This document shows positions 23,825 to 32,995 of a DNA stretch of 64,000 nt, in pieces. The notes under the pieces were generated by a model that was not told the DNA's origin, did not search any database, and saw nothing but the letters and a program-made list of their open reading frames with translations. The DNA is from an uncultured Oribacterium sp. (GTDB taxonomy: Bacteria > Bacillota > Clostridia > Lachnospirales > Lachnospiraceae): NCBI GenBank assembly GCA_946413525.1, contig CAMKKZ010000004.1:1-64000 (forward strand), written 5' to 3'. A program made the translations under genes and the position numbers. Positions within the stretch are counted from its first letter, which is position 1, and each line of letters starts with the position of its first letter.

Positions 23825-23924
23825 TGGTTAACTGTTTGGTTGGCGCTTTTTTATTTGTCCGACGTGCTTCTTTTTACTTGCTTCGAGGCGCATATGGAAG
23901 CCGAACAGTATTTCGGTAAGTATC

Positions 23925-24010
23925 AGTATGAAAGGGCAAGCGTTTCATGCTTCATTTGTGCCGCTTGCGCGACACAAATGGGACTCAATGCCTGCGGCAT
24001 CAAGTCAAAG
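23925..24010 (+). repeat. Palindromic intergenic element, family B (copy 3)
   Basis: An 86-bp copy: AGTATGAAAGGGCAAGCG, then TTTCATGCTT, then CATTTGTG with CACAAATG, then GACTCAATGCCTGCGGCATC. It sits between arsR and the HMA gene, so it may attenuate the transcript between them. Confidence 0.78.
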
Positions 24011-24030
24011 AATGAGAGAAGGAGGTTTTT

Positions 24031-24246
24031 ATGAAGAAGAAGTTCAAATGTGAGATTGATTGCGCGAATTGCGCGGCCAAGGTGGAGGAAGCGGTGAAAA
24101 AGCTGGAGGGGGTTAATGACGCTAAAGTGAATTTTCTGACGCAAAAGTTCACGCTGGATGCGGACGATGGGCGGTTTGAGGATATCCTGCAGCAGGCAAT
24201 CGCAGTTGGCAAGAAAATCGAGCCTGATTTTTCTGTGGCATTGTAG
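24031..24246 (+). CDS. Stand-alone heavy-metal-associated (HMA) domain protein
   Basis: 71 residues forming one ferredoxin-like HMA fold with a metal-binding CxxC in IDCANCAAKVEEAV (residues 9-22). Such domains deliver or sense copper, zinc or cadmium. The following P-type ATPase lacks an N-terminal HMA domain, so this small protein probably supplies it in trans. It has an AAGGAGG ribosome site and lies 167 bases before the ATPase. Confidence 0.9.
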   Translation: MKKKFKCEIDCANCAAKVEEAVKKLEGVNDAKVNFLTQKFTLDADDGRFEDILQQAIAVGKKIEPDFSVAL

Positions 24247-24413
24247 TTGTGTATTGTATTCTGTCAGGCAAGGCATGTTGGAATTTATGTGGAAAAAGGC
24301 GGGGAGAGTTGAATTTTCTGCCTTACCATGGAAGGAAAGCGGCCAAAAAGCCACTATAATAGAGAAGTTTGGGAAGGGATCGTTAAGGTTCAAGGGGCAG
24401 AAGGGGTTTGCTT

Positions 24414-26645
24414 ATGTCGAGGAAGCAGAAAAAGGAATTATGTAAAATTGTGGCGGCGTTGTTTCTGTTTGCTTTTTTGATGTTGTCAGAAAAAATGGGG
24501 ATGTTTCCCTCTGCATTTGGCAATCCATGGGTGAATTTTCTGCTTTATTTGTGTCCTTATTTGCTTTGCGGGCTGCCTGTGCTGCGGAAGGCTTTTCTGG
24601 GCATGCGGAACAGGCAGCCCTTTGATGAGTCCTTCCTTATGTTTGTCGCGACGGTGGGGGCTTTTGCCACGGGGGAGAATTCCGAGGCCGTGGCGGTCAT
24701 GGTCTTTTACCAGGTAGGGGAGTGGTTCCAGTCCTATGCCGTAGGGAAGTCGCGGAAGTCTATTTCGGATCTTATGAACATTGTCCCGGACACGGCAAAT
24801 GTTGAAAGGGAGAACGGAGAGGTGGAGGAGGTTGATCCGGAGGAGGTCAGGATCGGAGATGTCCTCCGCGTGCTGCCGGGAGAGAAAATCCCTGTGGATG
24901 GCATTGTGATTTCAGGGAAAAGCATGATCGACACTGCGGCTCTGACCGGTGAGTCGGTTCCCAGGGCGGCCCGGGAGGGGACGGAGTTGGTTTCGGGTTG
25001 CATTAACGGTGAAGGAATGCTGAGGATACGCGCGTTGAAGGAATTCCAGGATTCGACAGTTTCAAGGATACTGGAGCTGGTGGAAAATGCTTCCGAGAAT
25101 AAGTCGAAAACCGAGAATTTCATTACGCGTTTTGCCAGATGGTATACGCCTGTCGTGGTTTTCTGCGCCCTGGCGCTGGCCATTGTCCCCTCTCTTGTTA
25201 CGGGGAATCCGGGAGTATGGATTTACCGCGCGTGCACTTTTTTGGTCATCAGCTGCCCATGTGCCTTGGTGATTTCCATTCCGCTGGCTTTTTTCGGGGG
25301 CATTGGCGCGTCTTCGAGGAAGGGCATATTGGTGAAGGGTTCGAATTATTTGGAGTTGATGTCTGATGTTCATATGCTGGTTTCGGACAAGACAGGCACC
25401 TTGACGGAGGGGAGTTTCAGGGTTTCTGAGATTATTCCGGCCGAAGGTGTGCCGGAGGACGCGCTTCTCTGCCTTGCGGCAAAGGCCGAGGAAGCCTCCC
25501 TTCACCCTATCGCGAAATCCATACGGGAGGCGTGGGAAGCATTTTGCGCCAGAGGGGCGGATGAGGCTGATGGTAAATATTGCGCCGGAAGAACAGATGA
25601 GACTTTCGGCATTTCACTGGGGGAATCACGGAATATCCCCGGGCAGGGCGTAGTTTCGGTGCTTGCCGGAGAGGGTCTTGAGAAAATCATTTCGAGTGAT
25701 TCGCAATATCAGAACTCGGAGCGGCAAAAAACCAATCCGGAAGTGAAGCAGGGCGGCTTTGTTTTTCTTCTGGGTAATGAGGAATTGCTTCGCAGTTATG
25801 GGGTACCTTTTGAAGAATCCGAACATGAGGGCAAAATCGTTTATGCGGCCTGTCTTGCCGGGAGCGGCAGACCCTCTTATCTTGGAGCGATTTTAATTGG
25901 CGACAGGGTAAAACCGCACGCAATGGAAGCACTCAGGGAGATGAAACGGGCCGGAGTAAAGGAAACGGTCATGTTGTCGGGAGACCGGGAGGAGTATGCC
26001 AAGGCAGTGGGCCGGGAGCTTGAAATGGACAGGGTGTATGCGGGTCTGCTTCCCCAGGACAAGGTATCGAAAGTTGAGGAGCTGATTGAGGAGCTGGAGA
26101 GTGCATCTAATGATTCGGGGGGCACTGTAGGGAATGCGTACGGAAATCGAGACCAGTCGTCTGATGGAGAGTTGTGTTCCGATGGGACGAATCGGAAGGC
26201 GGTGGGCAACGGAGGCTTCCCACAAGGTGACGAAAGCGAGGAGCTTCTTGATAAAATTAGTCGATGCTTATTTAGGGCAGCAGTTCTATTCAACCGAAGG
26301 TCAAGGGGGCGGCTCTGTTTCCTGGGGGACGGCGTGAATGACGCGCCGGTTCTTTCGAGGGCAGACGTGGGGATCGCTATGGGTTCCCTGGGGTCGGATG
26401 CAGCAATTGAAGCGGCGGATATTGTCGTAATGGATGATGATCTGATGAAAATTCCTGTGCTGGTCCGAATTGCTCGCAGGACTGTGGGTATTGCGAAGCA
26501 AAACATTGTATTTGCCCTTTTTACAAAGCTTCTGATACTCTGCCTTGGCGCTTTTGGCTTCGCGAATATGTGGCTTGCGGTTTTTGCGGATGTAGGCGTG
26601 GCTGTTTTGTGCATACTTAATTCCATGCGGCTTCTTCGTGGCTGA
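24414..26645 (+). CDS. Zn/Cd-type P1B heavy-metal translocating ATPase
   Basis: 743 residues from ATG 24414 (AAGGGG site). It exports divalent metal across the membrane. Visible motifs: TGES (178-181), SCPCAL (metal-binding Cys281 and Cys283), DKTGTLTEG (phospho-Asp325), a HP motif (SLHPIAKS), GDGVNDAPVL near residue 638, and closing helices. It lacks an N-terminal HMA domain. About 70 residues of low-complexity Ser/Gly/Asp/Asn sequence (about 562-633) are inserted between the end of the P-domain helix and the GDGVND motif, and a smaller insertion lies in the N-domain. The frame is open throughout. With the ArsR and HMA genes it forms a resistance set. Confidence 0.92.
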   Translation: MSRKQKKELCKIVAALFLFAFLMLSEKMGMFPSAFGNPWVNFLLYLCPYLLCGLPVLRKAFLGMRNRQPFDESFLMFVATVGAFATGENSEAVAVMVFYQVGEWFQSYAVGKSRKSISDLMNIVPDTANVERENGEVEEVDPEEVRIGDVLRVLPGEKIPVDGIVISGKSMIDTAALTGESVPRAAREGTELVSGCINGEGMLRIRALKEFQDSTVSRILELVENASENKSKTENFITRFARWYTPVVVFCALALAIVPSLVTGNPGVWIYRACTFLVISCPCALVISIPLAFFGGIGASSRKGILVKGSNYLELMSDVHMLVSDKTGTLTEGSFRVSEIIPAEGVPEDALLCLAAKAEEASLHPIAKSIREAWEAFCARGADEADGKYCAGRTDETFGISLGESRNIPGQGVVSVLAGEGLEKIISSDSQYQNSERQKTNPEVKQGGFVFLLGNEELLRSYGVPFEESEHEGKIVYAACLAGSGRPSYLGAILIGDRVKPHAMEALREMKRAGVKETVMLSGDREEYAKAVGRELEMDRVYAGLLPQDKVSKVEELIEELESASNDSGGTVGNAYGNRDQSSDGELCSDGTNRKAVGNGGFPQGDESEELLDKISRCLFRAAVLFNRRSRGRLCFLGDGVNDAPVLSRADVGIAMGSLGSDAAIEAADIVVMDDDLMKIPVLVRIARRTVGIAKQNIVFALFTKLLILCLGAFGFANMWLAVFADVGVAVLCILNSMRLLRG

Positions 26646-26891
26646 ATCGGTTTGTGCTGAGGTTGAACCGGCTTTCGGGAAGAGAGTAGTTTGTGGGCAG
26701 CAGAAAGGAACCGTCGGGGGCCGTTCCATATGTGGTGTTTCAGGCTTTTGGGGGCACAAGGACGGAGTAAGTGACAGAAAGATGTAAAAGAAAACAAAAA
26801 ATTATGAAAAACCTTCCTGATATATTACAGGGCAGGATGATTAAGCGGGGTCGGGGTAGCCCGCAACAGATTAAGGGGATGGTTTTTCATT

Positions 26892-29102
26892 ATGGCAGGG
26901 GCAGTTGCAAGACGGGAGGATGAGATTCCAGGGACCGTGATTAATGAACTGGGGTCACATCGTATCCTTTACAGTGTTGATGAAGAGTTGGTTTCCGGGA
27001 GCGTGGGGATGTCTTCCGCGGCAGTGGATGATTATGAATCTCATGGCGACGTTGGCAATTCCGAGCGGCCAGGTAACTGCCATGGGCGGCAGACCTGCTT
27101 GCCGACATTGAGAAAAGCTGGTAATTCTGCGCACTCGGGAAAGGTTGGTGAAAAGCAGATAATTCTGGATGGCAGTGTTGGTAATTTCCCGCGCCCAAGG
27201 AGGGTTGTGAAGGCCAGGAGGCTGAATTCCAGATGGACTTATGCCATGGCCGGCATTGTTGGTGGCGCGATGCTGGGCGTGTGTGCGCTGAGCCTGACAA
27301 TGCCTTTCCGTCCGGATTATTCTTTGTCGGAAAAGCGAGAATTGAAACAAATGCCCGGGCCCAAGGTTCTGACGGTGCTTGACGGGTCTTATTTTGGTGA
27401 GCTTTCGGATTGGTTTTCGGATACGTTTCCTTTTCGGGAGCAACTTTTGATGTGTCATGCCAGCCTGGAGAGTTATTATGGCTGGAAAGAAGAAGCAATC
27501 TATACCCATGGGGGCGGCGTGAAAGAGGAGATTCCGGAGATCTCCTCTGAAACGGCGCCTACTTTTGCATTAGAAAATTTATATGAGAATTACCCGGAAG
27601 GGGGTGGGATTGACGGACTGTATGCTTCTGATGGGGCGGCATCGGCTTTTTCTGTCGATGACGAATCGCTTAGAGGCGCTGTTGCTGTTCCCGTTGTTTT
27701 GGAAGAACTGCCGGAAGAAGGGGCATCGGAAGTGGAGATGCCGGAAGGGGAAGCATCGGAAGCAGGAATAGCAGGAATATTAGAAGCAGGAACATCAGAA
27801 GAAGCAATAATGGAAGCAGAAGCAGCGTCATCAGGCGAAGGAATAACGGAAGAAAGGGCAGCAGGTGAAGGGACAGCAGAAGCCGGTGTAGCGGGCGAAG
27901 GGACAGCAGAAGCCGGTGTAGTGGGCGAAGGGGCAACAGAAGCAGGGACGTTAGAAGCCGGTGTTTCGGAAGGAAGATTGACGAATGCAGTCGAAGAATT
28001 TAAGGCCACGGAGTCATCAGGGGAGGCATTGACATCAGATGGCGCGGTGGCGGGAGAGGCATTATCGTCTGAAAGCGAGGAGGCTGCCGGTACCCTGGGT
28101 GCGGGAGCCGATGAAGCGGGGGGTCAGGCGGAAAGCACTGTTTTCGAGACCACTGCGGAGGGTGACCTGATTCTTCCGGCTTTTGACACGGGGAACCTGG
28201 AGATGACCGGGGAGCAGGCAGGGGATGTTTATGTCACTGAGGGCTGCGGGTATGAGATATTTTATTTCAGCCAGCAGAATATGAGGGATTATGCGTCCAT
28301 GGTCAATACTCTGCGGGCCGTTCTTCCTCAGGACGTTTCGTTATACAGCATTGTGGCGCCGAATTCCTTTGGCGTCATGCTGCCGGAGGAGGTGCAGGAC
28401 AGGCTGGGTTCTGTCGGCATGGATGTGGCGATACAGTATATGTACAGCCTGATGAATCCTGCCGTGCATCGCGTTTCCGTTTTTGACGCCCTTCGTTCCA
28501 GAACCGGTGAATATATCTTTTTCCATACGGATCATCATTGGACGCAGCGAGGTGCTTATTATGCTTACAGGGAGTTCTGCCAGGAAAAGGGAGTCGCGCC
28601 TCATGAACTTTCCGCCTTTGAGAGGCAGCTTTATTCCGGGTTTTACGGTACATTTTATTTTTCGACAAATCGGAATGACTCGCTGAGGGCTAATCCGGAT
28701 TCCATTGAAGCCTTTCTGCCGATGGGCAGCAACCGCCTTCATGTCTTTTCCACAGAGGGGACGGAGGGCTACGTTAATGTCATAAGCGATGCATCGGGGA
28801 TGAACGCTGGTCAGAAGTACAGTTGCTTCCTTATGGGCGACAATCCGCTTTCTGAAATCGTTAATCCGAATATTGAAGAGGATTCCGCCGTACTTCTTCT
28901 AAAGGATTCTTATGGCAACTGCTTCGCACCCTTCCTGGTCGATCATTACAGGCACACATATGTGATGGATTATCGTTACTATCATGGTAATGTAAAGGGC
29001 TTTATTCAGGAGCATAATGTGAAAGACGTGATTATATTGAATAATATTGTTGCGGTAGGAGGCAATACGGCAAGAGAAATCCTGAAGGGCTTTTCTTACT
29101 GA
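26892..29102 (+). CDS. DHHW-family protein with long low-complexity insertion
   Basis: 736 residues. A cytoplasmic N-terminal region of about 110 residues precedes one membrane helix (about 116-138). An AlgX/DHHW-type domain begins with LSEKRELKQMP and resumes after an insertion with the motif FHTDHHWTQRGAYY (Asp547). The family is an SGNH-like esterase/acetyltransferase that works with MBOAT proteins on exported polysaccharides. Between residues about 200 and 440 lies Glu/Ala/Gly/Ser-rich sequence, including a 30-bp tandem repeat (27871-27930, ten residues GTAEAGVAGE) with one base difference. Its likely partner, the MBOAT gene at 9718, is truncated, so another MBOAT probably exists elsewhere. 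Confidence 0.85.
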   Translation: MAGAVARREDEIPGTVINELGSHRILYSVDEELVSGSVGMSSAAVDDYESHGDVGNSERPGNCHGRQTCLPTLRKAGNSAHSGKVGEKQIILDGSVGNFPRPRRVVKARRLNSRWTYAMAGIVGGAMLGVCALSLTMPFRPDYSLSEKRELKQMPGPKVLTVLDGSYFGELSDWFSDTFPFREQLLMCHASLESYYGWKEEAIYTHGGGVKEEIPEISSETAPTFALENLYENYPEGGGIDGLYASDGAASAFSVDDESLRGAVAVPVVLEELPEEGASEVEMPEGEASEAGIAGILEAGTSEEAIMEAEAASSGEGITEERAAGEGTAEAGVAGEGTAEAGVVGEGATEAGTLEAGVSEGRLTNAVEEFKATESSGEALTSDGAVAGEALSSESEEAAGTLGAGADEAGGQAESTVFETTAEGDLILPAFDTGNLEMTGEQAGDVYVTEGCGYEIFYFSQQNMRDYASMVNTLRAVLPQDVSLYSIVAPNSFGVMLPEEVQDRLGSVGMDVAIQYMYSLMNPAVHRVSVFDALRSRTGEYIFFHTDHHWTQRGAYYAYREFCQEKGVAPHELSAFERQLYSGFYGTFYFSTNRNDSLRANPDSIEAFLPMGSNRLHVFSTEGTEGYVNVISDASGMNAGQKYSCFLMGDNPLSEIVNPNIEEDSAVLLLKDSYGNCFAPFLVDHYRHTYVMDYRYYHGNVKGFIQEHNVKDVIILNNIVAVGGNTAREILKGFSY

Positions 29103-29144
29103 ATCTCTGAGAAAAGCGGGGGAGTGTTTCTGCGTTATACGCGA

Positions 29145-29230
29145 AAGTATGAAAAGCAAGCTTTTCATACTTCATTTGTGCCGCTGGCGCGACACAAATG
29201 GGACTCAACGCCTGCGGCATTAAGTCAAAG
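29145..29230 (+). repeat. Palindromic intergenic element, family B (copy 4)
   Basis: AAGTATGAAAAGC with GCTTTTCATACTT is a perfect stem; CATTTGTG with CACAAATG and a GCCTGCGGC segment follow. It lies just after the DHHW gene. Confidence 0.8.
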
Positions 29231-29283
29231 TATGAAAGAGTAAGCTTCGCAATTCCTTTTCATTGACACCAAAGTAGTTATGC

Positions 29284-29312
29284 TTGCTTTTTTCACTGAA
29301 TCGCTTTATAAT
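29284..29312 (+). promoter_or_regulatory. Promoter of murA
   Basis: TTGCTT (29284-29289), a 17-base spacer, and TATAAT (29307-29312). The leader to ATG 29433 is about 115 bases. Confidence 0.65.
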
Positions 29313-29371
29313 GTCATGGTTATGCGGTCGTAGAAGTCTTCAGAGTGACAGTGAATGGCGTACTGTATACT

Positions 29372-29409
29372 TACGATAGTTACGATAAATACGATAAATA
29401 AATACGATA
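29372..29409 (+). repeat. Four TACGATA direct repeats in the murA leader
   Basis: TACGATA at 29372, 29381, 29390 and 29403, downstream of the promoter and just before the murA start. The spacing of 9, 9 and 13 bases does not follow codons of a real gene. Confidence 0.75.
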
Positions 29410-29432
29410 AAATAGAAAGAAAAGAACAGGTT

Positions 29433-30731
29433 ATGGACCATAAATATATAATAAAGGGAGGACATCCGCTTCATGGTGAAGTGGTGATTGGTGGCGCGAA
29501 AAATGCGGCCCTCGGCATTATCGCCGGTTCGCTTCTGACGGATGATGAGGTCATTATCGAAAACCTGCCGGATGTTCGGGACACGAATGTCATGCTGGAA
29601 GCACTGAAGGAAATTGGGGCCTCCGTGAATCGTATAGACAGTCATACGGTATCGATTAACGCCGCCAATGTTGAAGCTGTATCCATTGACGATGAGTATA
29701 TCCGGAAAATCCGGGCTTCTTATTATTTTATCGGTGCCCTGCTCGGGAAATATCACAAGGCCTGTGTGCCGCTGCCGGGCGGCTGCGCGATTGGTTCGCG
29801 ACCGATTGATCAGCATATCAAGGGCTTTCGGGCTTTGGGCACGCATATTCAGATCAGGAATGGATGTGTGCAGGCGGGAGCCGGGGATGGGCTGCATGGA
29901 GCCCACATTTACCTCGATGTTGTTTCCGTGGGGGCGACCATTAACATTATGCTGGCAGCAGTTCTAGCGGAGGGCAGGACGATTATCGAAAACGTGGCAA
30001 AAGAGCCCCATATCGTGGATGTGGCGAATTTCCTGAACAGCATGGGCGCAAACATCAAGGGTGCCGGTACGGATACGATCAGGATCCGGGGCGTGAAAAA
30101 GCTGCATGGAACGACGTATGCCGTCATCCCCGACCAGATTGAGGCGGGGACCTTTATGTGCGCGGCTGCGGCAACACGGGGTGACGTGTTGATCCGCAAT
30201 GTGATTCCAAAGCATCTTGAATCCATTTCCGCGAAGCTTCTGGAAATGGGAAACACGATTATCGAATATGACGAGGCTGTGCGGGTAATCGGCAGGGAGG
30301 TGCAGAGGCCGACGGATATAAAGACCCTGCCTTATCCCGGCTTTCCTACGGACATGCAGCCGCAGATGAGCGTGACGCTGGCGCTGGCCAAAGGGACATC
30401 CATAGTTACGGAGTCGATTTTTGAAAATCGTTTCAAGTATGTGGATGAGCTCGCTAGGATGGGTTCGAGCATCAAGGTCGAGGGCAATGTTTCAATTATT
30501 GATGGCGTAGAGACTTTCTATGGCGCTTCTGTGAACGCCTTGGATCTCAGGGCGGGGGCCGCGCTGGTTATCGCGGGCCTTTGCGCTGAGGGCTTTACCA
30601 TGGTTAATGAGATCGGCTACATACAGCGGGGTTATGAGCATTTTGAAAAGAAGCTGCAGGCACTTGGCGCTGCCATTGAACTTGTGGAAGACCGCAGGGA
30701 GGCAATGAAGTTCCGCATGAGAGTGGGATGA
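29433..30731 (+). CDS. murA: UDP-N-acetylglucosamine 1-carboxyvinyltransferase
   Basis: 432 residues. It catalyses the first committed step of peptidoglycan synthesis, adding enolpyruvate from PEP to UDP-GlcNAc. The N-terminus YIIKGGHPLHGEVVIGGAKN, the catalytic cysteine in PGGCAIGSRP (the fosfomycin target) and PGFPTDMQPQ are diagnostic. ATG 29433 is chosen because MurA proteins start a few residues before IIKGG; the longer frame from 29355 runs through the TACGATA repeats. Firmicutes often have two MurA paralogues; which one this is cannot be told. Confidence 0.96.
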   Translation: MDHKYIIKGGHPLHGEVVIGGAKNAALGIIAGSLLTDDEVIIENLPDVRDTNVMLEALKEIGASVNRIDSHTVSINAANVEAVSIDDEYIRKIRASYYFIGALLGKYHKACVPLPGGCAIGSRPIDQHIKGFRALGTHIQIRNGCVQAGAGDGLHGAHIYLDVVSVGATINIMLAAVLAEGRTIIENVAKEPHIVDVANFLNSMGANIKGAGTDTIRIRGVKKLHGTTYAVIPDQIEAGTFMCAAAATRGDVLIRNVIPKHLESISAKLLEMGNTIIEYDEAVRVIGREVQRPTDIKTLPYPGFPTDMQPQMSVTLALAKGTSIVTESIFENRFKYVDELARMGSSIKVEGNVSIIDGVETFYGASVNALDLRAGAALVIAGLCAEGFTMVNEIGYIQRGYEHFEKKLQALGAAIELVEDRREAMKFRMRVG

Positions 30732-30771
30732 AAAAACAGTTAAGTGTGGGATAAAAAGTCGGGAGGGATGT

Positions 30772-32784
30772 ATGAGGAAACGAAATTGGTCCGTTTGCCG
30801 CAGGCTGTTTGGAGCCGCATTGATGGCTTCGTCCCTTGTTTTTGCTGCTTCATGTGGGAATAATGCCGTTGAAAGCGATACAAGGAAGATACAGGATGTG
30901 ACGCCTGAGACGCAGGGCGCTGACAGCGGGGCAACAGCGGAGGAAAACGGCTCCCAGGGGAAGATGGCTGAAAACGGTTCCCCGGAGAATGCAGATATAG
31001 ATTCGGATTCAGATGCCGAAGCTGGTGCAAAGGCAGAAACAGATGCGGATGGAAAGACGGAGGCTGAGGATGCTGCTAATCTAAAGGCTGATGCCGATGT
31101 TGACGCAAAGACTGACATAGATGCGGACTCAGGCGCAGGCGTAGATTCGGAAAAAGACGCAGACGCATTTGCGGAAGGGGAAAATGAAGGCTCGGAAAGC
31201 AATGCGCCGGAAGGCGCGGATGAAGCTGCGGGGGCGGATGCCGGCAGCTCATCGGATGAGCCGGAAAGCGGTTTGCCGATCACAGGACGGACGGGGGATG
31301 CCGACATCGCCGTGAGGAACAATATCCCGGAGCTTTCAATCAGGACGGAAGCATTAACGGAGTATCAGGAGCTGGAGGATACCTATCGGCTGATTTCGGA
31401 ACTGAGCTACGATGTACCCGCGCTGAGCGATGAAAGCGCGGAGGCTTTTCCGGAGCTGGATGCCGTGCTGCGGGAGTTGGCGAATGAGTGGAAGAAGGAC
31501 GCCGAAACGAATTTCACGGAACTCACAGCCAACGCGCAAGAATTTTTTGCGGAGCAGACGGAATATTATTCGCCGCTATATTATCGTCATGGATTTTTGC
31601 TCAGGAGGGCTGACAGCGGGATATTAAGCCTGCTGGGAACCTATGGAAGCTATACGGGGGGCGTCCATGGGGATTATGGATATGGCGGGTATAATTACGA
31701 CTGCCGCACTGGAGAAGAGCTGAGACTTGATGATGTCATAGCGGATAAGACGGCCATGGCTGAGCGCGTGATCGGAATGCTTTATAAGAATTATGACAGC
31801 CGGGCATTTTTTGACTCCATGGAGGACACGGTGCGGGGCTATTTCCAGGATGGCGCGGAGACGGAGCCCAGTTTTACGCTGGAGCCGGATGGCATTACCT
31901 TCTGGTTCAATCCGTATGAGCTTGCGCCCTATGCCTCCGGCATTCAGACCGTCCATATCCTTTATGGGGAGGCATCCGGGCTTTTCAAGGATCGCTGCAC
32001 TGACGGAGTCCTTTCGAATTATGCCATTGAGCTTGTGGAAGGCATTGATGAATTGACGGATCTCGAAGGGGACGGCACGGTGGATAAGATTTCGGTCCAT
32101 GGGGAGCCGGATGAGTATGATTCGTATTCGTATGCGAATATCCATGTCGAAGTGAACGGCAGTGAAATTACGAATGAAAGCTGGAGCTACAGCCTGCGCC
32201 CTGTTTTGGTTCATGCCAACGGAAATGATGTGCTTCTGGCGCAGATGACATCGGACAACGATTATCAGATGATGTACCTTTATGACATGACTTCCGGCGG
32301 GCCGGTGTATATGGGCAGCGAAGCGCTAAGCCTTGAAGCGGATGTTCCGGAAAGATATGGGGAGGATTTCTCCGGGGGCTGGCGCGCGGTGCTTACCGAT
32401 ACATCCCATTTCCGAATGGGCATACGGTATGACCTGTTAAGCACTATCGGGGCTGAACGCTGGTATGGCATTGGCGCGGATGTTGTCTTTGTTCCGGAAA
32501 CTTCTTATTTTGAGATGAACAATGATTCCTTTGCCCTGACCACGAAGACGGAGCTTCACCTTGACCAGGTTGATGAGGAAAGGGACGAGGTTTTCGGAGC
32601 GGGGGTCGATGTGCCGGCCGGTACGAAGCTGTATTTCTTCAGGACGGATAATGAGAGCTATACGGATATGAAGGACGAGGAGGGCAATGTCTATCGTGTC
32701 ACGCTGGACTCGGTGGAATGGCCCAGGACGATAAACGGGATCGAGCTGGAGGAATGCTTTGACGGGATGCTTTTTGCCGGTTAA
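30772..32784 (+). CDS. Lipoprotein with DUF4163/DUF3298-like domain
   Basis: 670 residues. A lipoprotein signal peptide ends at FAASCGNN (Cys about 28). About 130 residues of Asp/Ala/Glu/Gly repeats follow. A region from about residue 190 then resembles the DUF4163/DUF3298 domains of RsiV and PdaC-type proteins (LLGTYGSYTGGVHGDYGY, ELRLDDVI). The last 250 residues are not assigned. RsiV binds lysozyme, but that cannot be claimed here. GGGAGGG precedes the ATG. It lies 40 bases after murA, perhaps in the same operon, suggesting a cell-wall-associated role. Confidence 0.75.
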   Translation: MRKRNWSVCRRLFGAALMASSLVFAASCGNNAVESDTRKIQDVTPETQGADSGATAEENGSQGKMAENGSPENADIDSDSDAEAGAKAETDADGKTEAEDAANLKADADVDAKTDIDADSGAGVDSEKDADAFAEGENEGSESNAPEGADEAAGADAGSSSDEPESGLPITGRTGDADIAVRNNIPELSIRTEALTEYQELEDTYRLISELSYDVPALSDESAEAFPELDAVLRELANEWKKDAETNFTELTANAQEFFAEQTEYYSPLYYRHGFLLRRADSGILSLLGTYGSYTGGVHGDYGYGGYNYDCRTGEELRLDDVIADKTAMAERVIGMLYKNYDSRAFFDSMEDTVRGYFQDGAETEPSFTLEPDGITFWFNPYELAPYASGIQTVHILYGEASGLFKDRCTDGVLSNYAIELVEGIDELTDLEGDGTVDKISVHGEPDEYDSYSYANIHVEVNGSEITNESWSYSLRPVLVHANGNDVLLAQMTSDNDYQMMYLYDMTSGGPVYMGSEALSLEADVPERYGEDFSGGWRAVLTDTSHFRMGIRYDLLSTIGAERWYGIGADVVFVPETSYFEMNNDSFALTTKTELHLDQVDEERDEVFGAGVDVPAGTKLYFFRTDNESYTDMKDEEGNVYRVTLDSVEWPRTINGIELEECFDGMLFAG

Positions 32785-32856
32785 GGGGCATATGGATTGC
32801 GCGGAATAGGCCTGAAAAAGATTGATAAGTGAAAGAGTGAGGATGTTTTTACTTTG

Positions 32857-32890
32857 GGGAAATGCCGGGTTTTCGGCGTTTCCCTTTTCT
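32857..32890 (+). terminator. Rho-independent terminator after the lipoprotein gene
   Basis: GGGAAATGCC pairs with GGCGTTTCCC (one G-T pair) around an 8-base loop, followed by TTTTCT. Confidence 0.85.
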
Positions 32891-32995
32891 GAAAGAAAAA
32901 TCAATTTGATAAGGGGCATTGAAGCGATGGCAGAAGGACGGCGAAGGCGGAAATGAAGAGGTAAAGTTAAAAAATGAGGAGGAAAGGAGTTTGAT

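Noticed and set aside
23840..24034. Small + strand open frame before the HMA gene
   Set aside because: Half of it is the family B repeat, which gives the same peptide wherever it occurs; there is no ribosome site.
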